Shown here: positions 1 to 11,100 of the stretch, piece after piece
How the letters are laid out: every line of letters begins with the position of its first letter
Numbering within the stretch: the first letter of the stretch is position 1
Assembly (NCBI RefSeq): GCF_026212465.1
Contig: NC_080059.1
Coordinates: 11,957,329-12,021,328 of the forward strand
DNA length: 64,000 nucleotides
Direction of reading: 5' to 3'
Source: Amaranthus tricolor
Taxonomy: Eukaryota > Streptophyta > Magnoliopsida > Caryophyllales > Amaranthaceae
Notes under the pieces: generated by a model
Told to the model about the DNA's origin: nothing
What the model saw: the letters and a program-made list of their open reading frames with translations, nothing else
Databases searched by the model: none
Position numbers and translations under genes: made by a program

Positions 1-264
1 TGAAGTAATGATTGTATTGAAAGTATGAGGTTGTAGTGGGTATTATTTTAATTAAATAGTAGTATGAAGTAATGATTGTATTGAAAGTATAAGAGAGAAA
101 ATAATTATAAATAAAAGAAAAGAGGTACATTAAAAGAAAATGGGGGTTTTTAAGGGGTAAAAGTGGGATAAAAACTTTCTAAAAATAGAAAGTATTTGAA
201 AGTGGAAGAACTTTTGAAACTACCCGTTATAGTAATGTGGAAGATAAAAAAAAAACGGAGGGAG
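1..264. mobile_element. Right end of a Stowaway-like MITE, cut by the window edge
   Basis: The stretch ends in CGGAGGGAG followed by TA at 265-266, the typical Stowaway (Tc1/mariner) terminus and target dinucleotide. The left end is not in the window. Inside, a 29-base segment at 1-29 recurs at 65-93 with one or two changes, a 64-base direct repeat. Confidence 0.55.
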
Positions 265-796
265 TATCACTAAATAAAATAATTTCATTTATCAAGGCTC
301 CCTAAGAATGATAAATGTCATTTTCCAATATTTTTATTAGTATGTATGATAGTTATCTGATCATTTAAGAACAAAATATACTTCCTATATGAAGCATGTG
401 TGGTAATTTTTTTTATTATATAAAGATTGATCAAGAGAAGGGGAGGAATAGGTAAAATATGTATACAAGACTTTATATGAGAAAAGTAGTACTTATTTTA
501 ACTGAGACAAAATCTGATTATCATGAGCGGAAATTTAAAGAATGATAGAAGCAATCAGAATGCAAACATTTGATATATAATTAATTTAATATATATGATA
601 GCTATGCGATTTTTTGATTAAAAAAATGGTCGAGAGGAGGGGAGGATTAGGTTAAAATCGAATGAAAAACACAATATTTACCTCAATAAAACAAGACTCG
701 TTTATCATCAAGCAACTAGAATGCTAACATTTGATGATTGAATTATTTAATATAATGGCGACGTAATTTCTGCTCATTGTGAAGGTGACTGAGTAA

Positions 797-949
797 CTAA
801 AATAGTTGTTGAAACCTATCCTTACGCCAAGCCACGCTTATCTTTATCACTTAGTTTTCTTATACCAATTTGCCCTCCTTCTAGGGCTGTTGCTGTGGAT
901 AGTTTTAAGGTGCAATCGCTTAGGGCTCAGCTTATAAAGAGACTTAAAG
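797..949 (+). pseudogene. Exon-like fragment of an unidentified gene
   Basis: In one frame the stretch reads about 50 residues with coding-like composition (VVETYPYAKPRLSLSLSF, then CPPSRAVAVDSFKVQSL and RAQLIKRLK) and ends exactly at a consensus donor GTGAGT at 950. A possible acceptor TAG precedes it near 802-804. GC content is higher than in the flanks. No partner exon is visible on either side, so it may be a captured or decayed exon. I do not recognise the family. Confidence 0.3.
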
Positions 950-2237
950 TGAGTTAATCCTTATTATTAAAAATTAGTTCTTTAATTATATTTTTGTACC
1001 ATATTATTATTTGATCTTAAATTTGTACATTGGTTTGACATTAATATTATGAAAAAAATATGATGCATAGTTAAAAAAATAAAACTTTACTTATACTTTT
1101 TTATTTTTCACCTAGGACCTAACTATTATTAAAAACATTGCAGCCTTCTTCTTTCTTTACCACTTCACTGCCAATAAAATTAATTGAGTGTACATTACAA
1201 GTCTAATATAATTATACCTGATGTGTTCTAAGAGTTGGCTAGAAGTGTGATAAAAGAAAAACAATAAATTAACGAATATCCTATAATACAGAAAAAAAAC
1301 ATTTTGTAACAATATAGTTTTTCTGTCTATATAATAGATAATTAATTTCTGACTTAACAATAATATTAAAATTGAAAATAATATAGATATTTTATATTTT
1401 TAAATATGAAAATTAACCTTAATTAATGTTTTATATAATTATATAACTTATAATCCTACAATATAAGAAACAACACTTGTCTAAGATAATAAAGTCTAAA
1501 ATAATACAAACATGTTTAGGGTTTAGTGCGTTTAGCAATATGCACCACAAATATAAGATGAGTGTGATTGAAAATCCAATTTCTGCCTAAAACAATGTGT
1601 ACGTTACAGTGACCAAATGGCTATCAAACCCAATACCACATGCCCTAACTCTCACACCAACACTCTTACCATTAGACCACAAGTTGTTTAGCAATTCTTT
1701 TTGTCAAATTTACATACTTAAAAATATATGTTTAATACTTTACTTATAATGCTTTATTATATATTATTTATATATATTATATATTATATATTACTCCTTC
1801 TTATTCATTATTATTATCCCAAATAAAAAATAAGTGAAATTCCTTATATATCAAGTCATTCTAAATAAAGAAAGTACATATTTACGTATGTCCAGTTTGT
1901 AAATGAGATAAAATCCAAGGGCATTAGAGGTAGTAATCAAGAAATTGATCTAGAAATGTTGTTACCAACTACATGAGTAAAGAAAGCAAGATTTGGCACC
2001 AAACAATGATATGTACCTTCAAAAGCAATGCAACCTTTACTTGTTATTAAGACACTTGGACCTTCAATTCTTCATAAATTGTTCAACAACCTTATTTCAC
2101 AATTCTTGCTTTTCTTTAACCTACTATTATCCCTTCTAATAATTATGATTTAAACTCATAATTAAGAGCTATATATAATCTAAACTATTACCTTTCATTT
2201 TATATATACACATATTAAAGGGTAATATTGCATTAAT

Positions 2238-2896
2238 ATGTTACTCAAAAAGATAATCATGAATACAAAACCTTCCAAGGCTTTGGTAATTAGAATAAAT
2301 GTCATACTCTTTGCTTTGTTTATAGTTGCTTATTGCACTCTTCTTCTTGCCCCTTTTTCTTCTACAAATCAAGGAAATAATGTTGCAATATCATCCCTCC
2401 TTCACAAGGTAAGGTGAGGTTATTCTATATAGTTAGATAATGTTTAATTATTTATACACAAATGGTAATTCATTTTCGAAAGTTTTCTCTTTCGCCAATA
2501 TAAAGGTTCGATTCTCATCACATCATAATGGATTATTTGCTCAATTTCCGAGAGATCCTCCTTACGTTGAAATAAAAAAAAAACTGGTGTTAGATTTTCG
2601 AAACTATAATTTTTTGTTTTTTTATGATTTAGTATCTTCATTTAACATATTACGTTATCTAACTCGTTAACACTTTCACAATTATGTATATGTAAATTCC
2701 TATATCTAGGTGTTCATGTATATAACAACCATAAAATATCGATAAATCTACAATTATTGATTTTCAAAGCCAACAACTATAACTATATAACAGAAATTTT
2801 ATTTGTTTTATTTTATATTGCATGTGTTTGGTTTTTTCTCACCTATTAATAATTATACATTAAAATACAAATAAAAATAATATAATTAGAAAATAA

Positions 2897-2979
<83 letters not shown>

Positions 2980-5900
2980 TTTTTCAACGATATGTCACAA
3001 TCAGTTAAAACGTATCATGACAGGGCGTAGAAGATGGCGTGAAAATGAAGGCAATAATAGAAGAGCAAGAAGTTAGATCACATGATGTCATAAGGTCCAA
3101 AATCATAAGTACAAAAAGGGAAAAACCAAAATTCCTAAAAGAGATGGGAATAAGAGGAATGATAATAGGAGCAATAAACATGGAAAATGATGATCTTAGT
3201 GAATGGAACAAAAATGGAGACACAATAATAAAAATTCCCATAGAGAAAGTATCACAACTTTTTGAATGGAAACATATATTCCCTGAATTCATTGATGAAG
3301 AAGAAGAGAATGAAGGTTATTCATGTCCCGAGATCCCGATACCGAGTTTCCAAGAGTATGGGAATTTAGACATGGTGATAGCTAATTTGCCATGTAATTT
3401 GGAAGAGAAAGATGGGTGGAATAGGGATGTGTTTAGGTTACAAGTACATTTGATTGTAGCTAACTTGGTTGTCAAGAAAGGTAGGAGAGATTGGTATGGA
3501 AGAAGTAAAGTGGTATTGTTTAGTAAGTGTAGACCAATGTTGGATTTGTTTAGGTGTGATGATTTGGTTAAAAGAGAAGGAGATTGGTGGTTTTTTCATT
3601 CTCATATGGGGAAACTTGAGCACAAAGTTAACTTGCCTATTGGATCTTGTAACCTAGTTTTGCCCTTATGGGGAGAAGGTAATTCTTTTTCTAACCCTAT
3701 TATAACTATCTTTAGACAATAAATTTGGTAATAATTTAAAATTTTGTTTGGAATATTCTCTAATATATATATTATTACATTTACCTATTTAGAAAATATC
3801 TTTTATTGAATTCAAAATAATTACCAAATTTATTGTCTAAACTTATGCACTAGGTGTATAAGTAAGAAAAATCGTTATTATTATTATTCTTGTTTTTTAC
3901 TATTTTTATATTTTTTAAATAAAATAATGATTGAAAAAGGGTTCTTCGCATAATATTATATATTTATATATGGATGTAGGATCAAATAAGAAGGCTATTT
4001 AAAATAATAAGATCAAAGATAAAAACATTTTTTAGGCGCCATCATGTAAAACTCCTAAAAAGATATATGTAAAAGTTAATAAGGTAAGAGATAGGAAAAA
4101 AATAATAACAAAAAAGACATTTATGTAGTTATTTTTTGTCAAAAATAATAATGCAGTAAGTACTTCTATTTTGAAACATTTAAATAAAAAAATAGAAGCA
4201 AATATAAAACAAAACTACATATGCACAACAAATTTGTTTTGCTTTTTCCTTTATTTTCCTGGCTAGCTTAATCTAGCTAGATCTAATGCTCATAATTTAC
4301 CATTACCATATATTTTACTATTAATTAGATGTTTTTATTTATACTCCCTTTTTGGAATTTTTAACTTGTGACAAACGTAAAACAATAAAAAAAAAACTTA
4401 AAACAATATAAAACATAAATGAAATCTAAATACTTTCTCCGTTCCTTTTTGTTTGTCCACTTTAAGTTTTTCCACTTTAGGAGAGGAAAATTAAATTCGA
4501 TTTTTAAAGTATATATTGAAGATAAAATATATTCATGTGGGATCTTTTTATATTCCTCTTGATGCAAAAAATTTTGATGTATAAGTTTTACAATTTTTTA
4601 TAATATTAATGCGTGTTAAAAGATATTGAGGCTCAAACTTTGCTTTAAAATGCGTATAAAAGTAAAATAGACAAACAAAAGAAATAAGGGAGTATAATAT
4701 TTCTAATTCTATTAAAAAAATTTTGTTGCATTTATGTTCACCAATCATGTAGCAGAAGGTTGGTAATTGGTATCACGTCCCTTTCGGTTTTTAGTTGGTT
4801 TCTTCAAACATTGGCAAAATGCAAACTAGTACCCACTTTGTTTTCTCACTTTTTTTTTAATCTGCTTACCATTGAAAATGATACACAAATAAAAAATAAT
4901 TGCCGTAGGATCTAGTAAAAATCATTAAGTTAATTAGCGAAAATACAAAAACAAAAAAAATACATGCTTATATAGATACGTTTGTGTTTTACTATCTGAA
5001 AAAAAACAAAACAAAAAATAAATTAAGTTCTTAATAATTATGAAAATGACATCAATGAATGTGGAACATGAAACCGTCATATGTACCCTGTTTTCGTTTT
5101 CACCAAGTTAATAATTAATTTTCACGTAATCTTATTCATAAAAAAGTATATGTAAAAATTAATATATATTCTCTTATGTAAATCACACACTATATATATA
5201 TATAGCAAGCCTAAAGAAAAATACATAACGAATAATGAAAAACTAAAATATTTTTGTTGAGAAATTAATCACATAAAAAGCTAAATATAAATATAGATAT
5301 AATTAATGAAAAGTAAAGTATAATTACATGGTTAGTTGTTTAATATGTGTATAGATTATAATTTGTCCCTAAAAATATATTTGTTTGTGACATACATTAG
5401 GGGTGAACGAAGTGTACGATACATCAAATATAGAAAAAGAAAGAAGAAAAATGAGAAGACGAGAAGCGTACGTGACAGTATTACACTCCTCAGAAGTGTA
5501 CGTATGTGGTGCCATAACTTTAGCACAAAGTCTTGTTCAAACTAGTACAAAACGAGATCTTGTCATTTTGATAGACAAATCGATTTCACTCCCTAAACGA
5601 GAAGCTCTCATAGCAGCTGGTTGGCAGATCCGTTTGATAAAACGGATCCGTAACCCTAGAGCTGAGAAAGGATCCTACAACGAATACAACTACTCAAAAT
5701 TCCGGCTATGGCAACTTACGGACTATGACAAGCTAGTTTTTATTGATTCTGATATAATTGTATTACGTAACTTAGATCTTCTATTCCATTTTCCTCAGAT
5801 AACCGCGACAGGAAATGATGGATCTATATTTAACTCAGGAATAATGGTAATTGAACCTTCAATATGTACTTTTCGAACCCTAATGGGGCTTCGAAAAGAG

Positions 5901-6344
5901 ATAACATCCTATAATGGAGGCGATCAAGGGTTTCTAAATGAGGTATTTGTGTGGTGGCATCGACTTCCTAGACGTGTTAATTTTTTGAAGAATTTTTGGT
6001 CAAATACAACACTCGAAATTAATAAAAAGAACAATTTATTTGGGTCGGATCCTCCTAAATTATACTCAATACATTACTTGGGTTTAAAGCCATGGTTTTG
6101 TTATAGGGATTATGATTGTAATTGGGATCTTGTAGATCAACATATATATGCTAGTGATATTGCACACAAGAGATGGTGGAAGTTACATGATTCAATGGAT
6201 GTTAAGTTGCAAAATTTTTGTGGGCTTACTAAGGAAAGGAAAAGGGATTTGGATTGGGATAGAATGCAAGCCAATAAGTTTAAGATTAATGGAGATCATT
6301 GGAAGATCAATATTAGTGATCCTAGAAGATTTATTATACAATAA
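2238..6344 (+). CDS. GUX: GT8 family UDP-glucuronate:xylan alpha-glucuronosyltransferase (GUX/PGSIP type)
   Basis: Exons 2238-2408, 3024-3678 and 5401-6344 join in phase (0, then 1) to give 589 residues, the usual GUX length. Residues about 17-40 form one hydrophobic segment (ALVIRINVILFALFIVAY), as expected of a type II Golgi membrane protein. Residues 58-275 are the plant-specific stem and N-terminal part, with DWYGRSK and CDDLVKREGDWWFFHSHMGK typical of GUX. The GT8 domain starts near 297 (EAYVTVLHSSEVYVCGA). D391-S-D393 in FIDSDIIVLRN is the metal-binding DxD, NGGDQGFLNE follows near 447-456, and HYLGLKPW (His500) supplies the third metal ligand. Family knowledge: the enzyme transfers GlcA from UDP-GlcA to the xylan backbone in the Golgi. 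The short N-terminus before the membrane segment makes me lean to the GUX4/GUX5 side, but the paralog is not settled. Two earlier Met codons are possible starts (2238 or 2259); I took the first. Confidence 0.93.
2409..3023 (+). other. GUX intron 1
   Basis: GT..AG intron in phase 0. It holds a TA microsatellite at 2901-2977 that ends only about 45 bases before the acceptor, and a tRNA B-box-like string (GGTTCGATTCTC) near 2506, possibly a SINE scrap. No gene seen. Confidence 0.8.
2901..2977. repeat. (TA)n microsatellite
   Basis: About 38 uninterrupted TA units close to the 3' splice site of GUX intron 1. Confidence 0.95.
3679..5400 (+). other. GUX intron 2
   Basis: Phase 1 intron of 1.7 kb, AT-rich. 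It contains a Stowaway-like MITE at 4433-4692. At 3966-3990 it has a sequence (GGATGTAGGATCAAATAAGA) matching the left end of the TA-array element at 57022. Nothing else recognisable. Confidence 0.75.
4433..4692. mobile_element. Stowaway-like MITE in GUX intron 2
   Basis: Terminal inverted repeats pair CTTTCTCCGTTCCTTTTTG on the left with the complement of AAAAGAAATAAGGGAG on the right. TA lies on both sides (4431-4432 and 4693-4694). Length is 260 bases with no coding capacity, as expected for Stowaway. Confidence 0.7.
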
Positions 6345-8107
6345 TTCTTGTTAGTTAATTCTATTATTTTTGTAGCAATGAGATTTTTTTTGGTAACTAT
6401 TAATGGTGATTTTTTTTTTTACTTTTTGTTTGTACATTTTGTGTTCTTTTTATTTATTTTTTATTAATATATAGGAGTATGAATTATATAATATTAGTAT
6501 ATTACTAGTAGTTCTTTTCTAGAGCTCTTGCAAATTAATGATGTCCATGACTTGGTTTTTCTAAAGAATAAAAAACATCAATTTAAACGGGTTGGTTAAA
6601 TTATTAATTTTAGCAAGCTAAAATACCATCTTAAAATAGTTAAATGGTAAACTTAAGCCAGCTTAATAAATGGAAAATCAAAAATACTTACTGTGAATTA
6701 ACTGAATAAAGACGATATCATATTAAGCAGAATAAAAAATAAAAAACGCATACAAAAATGAAAATCAATTTGAATAAAAAACGCCCTCACAATTGTAAAT
6801 TAAATGTTCAATTTGTTTCAGGTTTGACAAAAAAAAAACTATTACCAAATAAAACTCTAATCAAATCAACTTAAACTTCATTTTTAACATTAATGGTGAA
6901 AATTTAATTGGAAAAAAAAAAGGATAGTATAAATATTTGATGGATAATAAGGATAAAAGTTATAGGTGGTTTAACTAAGAAAGATGACAACCACAATTTT
7001 TTTGCTAAAAAACAAGGATGAAAGAGGAAAGCTCATAATTTTTGAAGTTTAAATTTTTTTTTTAATAAATTATTGAAACGGTTAAAGAGACGCATCTCTT
7101 AGAGAGACTATCTCTTTGAAGAGTTTGTGCTAAATATTAGGTATCTAATACATCAATATTTAGTGGAGTAGTTTAAAATCTTACAATTAATTTTCCAAAA
7201 AGTATACTAATCAAAATAATAATAATAATAATAATAAAAAAACACTAAAACTGATAATTTTTCATACTCTACAACAATATGACGCTTATTTTGTTATTAG
7301 TTGAACACATTTTAAATAGTAAAAGCTCATGGTTACAAGGTAAAAGTAGGCTTATTTTTTGGAAAGAAGGTAAAAGTAAGCTGGGGAAGAAGGTTTTTGA
7401 GAATTAGACATAATAGCAAATTGTGTAAAATGAGAATTAGAGTAACGGGTAGGAATCATTAGTAAACATCCAAAACAATGAAAAATATATAGCAAATCGA
7501 TTGGACAAATATAAGTACAGGAAAAACATATAGCAAATCGATTGGACTAATATAAGTACTTATTCTACAGCTGAGTTTACACTATAATATTAAAAAAGCT
7601 CTTACATGTTTGTATTATATAGTGCAAACTCAAAATGAGGAAGGTATATTAATTTGTCCTTAAACAAATCAAAAAACAATGTTAAAACTTTTATTTCATT
7701 AATATATGGTTGATTGTTTGAAGTCTAAATTAGAGCTACACAACGAATTGAGGGCCTATTAAAACTGAAATGCGACTTCAAATATGTAGACTTTAAATAA
7801 ACTGAGTTTTATTTACTCAAGAAAATAGGCTAGAATAAGTTTGAAAAATAGTACTTCCTCCGTTCTGAAATACTTACTATTAATTGTGACTTGTTCAGTA
7901 AAGAAATGTCACTGTCAAGCAAGTATAATAAAACAGAAAAAATAAGAAAAACAAATAGACTTAATAATTAATACTCATAGAATAATAAATGAGATTAATT
8001 TTTTAGCACTTGGCCAAGGATCCTCTTACTCTTAGGCTCCAATATTTTATCCCAAAATTTAGTTGTTATATTAATATTAATTTTTAAAATTTTTTTTGGC
8101 AAAAACA
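6345..8107. other. Intergenic spacer between GUX and the NTF2-like gene
   Basis: AT-rich. It holds an (AAT)n run near 7218-7240, a 41-base imperfect tandem duplication at about 7484-7563 (ATATAGCAAATCGATTGGAC twice), and at 7853 a single Stowaway-like end (CTTCCTCCGTTCTGAAATAC) without a clear partner. No gene seen. Confidence 0.7.
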
Positions 8108-11100
8108 ATGTCGCAAGTCCAAAGTTACTACAGTTTGAGCTTCCAATTAAGCTCACTTGTTTCCCGTAACCCTAGAAACCATTATCTTCCATTATCATCT
8201 TCATGCTTCTTCTCTCACACTTCCTCTCTTTCTCCTCCAAATTTTGTGACGCTTTCCAGAAGAACGAATGTAGTTATTCAAGCCTCATCCGAAAATTCAC
8301 CGCCTACCAATACCATTTCAGTTGATGAGGATAATACGCTTCAATCTGAAACGCAACTCATTTCTGCTTCGGAAATTGTTAGAAACTTTTATGCAGGAAT
8401 TAATTGTCATGATATTTCTGCAGTTGAGCCCCTTATTGCTGATAATTGTGTCTATGAAGATCTTATTTTTCCTCGTCCCTTTGTTGGCCGTAAGGTAACA
8501 TTTTATTGCAAAAGGGTTATATAATGTAAGCTTAATTTTTTTTAATTATAGCAGCTTTAGATAAAATTCATTTGGTGTTATAGGACAAACATTCTCGCCC
8601 AAACGACTAAGCCTATAAACCCCACCCCAATTGTACTTTATCCCGTTCTTTGAAATGGACCATAATAATCGAAATCCAATAAGGCCAACGTCCTCATTGG
8701 GTCACGGCTGCATTGGGTCACAGTTACGTTGGGTCACGGCTGGCTCTTCCAGGCCACCCACTCTGCAAGCCTTCCACTTTGCAGGCCACCCACTCCGAGT
8801 CGGCTCTGATATTATTATTAAAGGACAAACAGGAGAGTTCAGGTGGGAGCCCATTTGTCTATAAACCCCATGGTGCGATAGCTCTCTCACTTAATAGGTT
8901 AGTCTTTTGGTGAGCTCTTCTGTTTGTCCTATAACATTTGGCATTTGGGATTATTTCAGCTTTTTCTGTCTCATTCAGTTTGATACGTTTGATTTTCGAT
9001 AGAGAAGTAGTTATAATTAAAGAATGACACTTCCCAGTCCATAAGACTAATGACAATACAAGACATAGTTTCCTTGTTAAAAAATTATCTTAATTACATA
9101 ATGGAAATTCCTAGTATTAAATTTTGAAGCTCTTCAAGAATGCGCATGAACATTCCAAAAGTAATTCTTATATTGATAAGTGAAGTACTGGCCTGGTGCA
9201 CTAGAGGGTACTTTATTGATGCCCGTGGACATAGCTGTTTGCCTTTTTCTTGCGTACTAGTTACCATATAGAGCAGCAATATGATTGATATGGTCGATGT
9301 GTTTTTGCTGATGATATGCATTGCTGATCTATGTTATAGATACTTCAAGGGTGTTACCATAAAAATAGGATAAAAAGAAGTCCATGCCTTCTAATTCTGT
9401 TCTTGATAGTACTCCTTTTTTTTGTAATCATAATGCATATGCTCATCTCTCTAAGATGCCTCATATTTTGCGTCTGGCTATCCACAGTCTATCCTGGAAT
9501 TCTTCGGAAAGTTTATTGATTATGTCAGCACAGATTTGCAATTTGTGATTGATGCTATTTCTGAGGAAGATTCCTCAGCTATTGGTGTCACATGGCATTT
9601 GGGTATGGAAAAAAATCTAACTTCATGTTCTCGCTTTTCTTCGGTTCCTGCTTTTAGATGATCTTAACAGTAACTGACTGCTAATGTTTTACCCCAGAAT
9701 GGAAGGGAAAGCCTTTTCCATTCAGCAAAGGTTGCAGCTTTTACCAAGTGGGAGTGTTTAATGGCATGCGACAAATAGTGTAAGTATGCATTTTCCCTGT
9801 TCATGAGTAATTTGACAGATTTAACTTATTGTCTGAAACATGAATTTGAGATAGTTCTTGTTTGCATACTATAGCTGTTTTTTTTGTCTTGTCATTCTCT
9901 AATCTCTCTCTACCCGTGTTTGTCTCATTATGTTTCTAATTAAACTCAATACAACTCTTATATATCTACTCATAACCTGAAAATTTCCTCCAATTTTAAA
10001 AAGTAAAAGAAGAAATGAGAAATGCTCTTCTATTGAGTATGGATGACTCATTTTAAATTTAATTCAAGTAGTCTATTTCCTCAGTTTGGAAATAGTTGTC
10101 TTCTTTGGAGCACTGGAGTTTTCATGAAGGTTACCCTTTCCCTTTTTTAAACACTTTTTTAAAAGAAAGAAACTCAATTGAAGTTGAGGAGAAGCTTTTT
10201 CTTTGATTGGTCAGTAAGCTGTCTCCATTAAAATTGCAAAGTGACCTTTTCTTTCTAAAATTAAGGGAAAACAAAAAAAGATTTGTGCACTTTGTGATAG
10301 TTGTGCCATTTGATATCTCTCACCATTTAACAAAAAAGAATAAGCATTATTATATTTGTTAGTTGATTAGTTTTGCCAATAAGATAGCAACTAAGACAAC
10401 AAACAAAAATGAAATAAAAACAAGGCAAATAAACTAGGGATTGGGTAATTGACATATTGATAGCAAAGGGAATGACAAGCAAGCTAGCGTGAGAAATTCG
10501 ATAGGACTGTCTTGTGATAAACTGAACTAAGGTATTGTCTCGAACTCTAAGCCTAAACATTTAACCAAGATAAGGCTCAAGCATACATATACGACATGAG
10601 GACATGCAATTCTACACAAATGATAATCCTGCAGATCTTTCTAAAAGGAATCGAGATCCTTAACGAAGCATGCTTCCGAGCAAGACAATGCCAACATGAT
10701 TTCCTAGACAAAACAATCAACTCAATAAAAAGCATGTAAACAACCAAGGATGTGAACTACAAAGGACTAGAGCATACTTTCTAGAGTAGCCTTCATTCCT
10801 CCATTGACTTAAGCTTCTAAACTTAGCTATGGAACATTGGAGTACCAAATTCATCCAAAATTAAGCCACTAAACCACCTACATATCAAGGGCTCAAATCC
10901 CCAAACCCGAGGGTCAACTACTCATGATCCTTAAAAACAAACAAGAAAAATATGAGTAAATTCATAGATAACAAAAAAAAAAAAAAGAATCTACTAACAA
11001 CTAAGAAGCAATATATAAGCAAAATCCATAAACAACTCGTCCTCAAAAAATTTGGTTGTTTTTGCCATCGGGGATAGAGATCTTAAAAAGATGTGGGTGA

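Larger units (their letters stand above)
1..2237. other. Upstream intergenic DNA of the GUX gene
   Basis: AT-rich spacer. It begins inside a Stowaway-like MITE whose right end is at 264. A short coding-like stretch sits at 797-949 (described separately). A T-rich, low-complexity part runs from 1000 to 1860. A TATATATA run at about 2207-2214 lies only 25-30 bases before the ATG and cannot be called a TATA box with confidence. No further gene seen. Confidence 0.7.

Noticed and set aside
3005..3292. Minus-strand frame opposite GUX exon 2
   Set aside because: Shadow of the GUX coding strand; it has no family signature.
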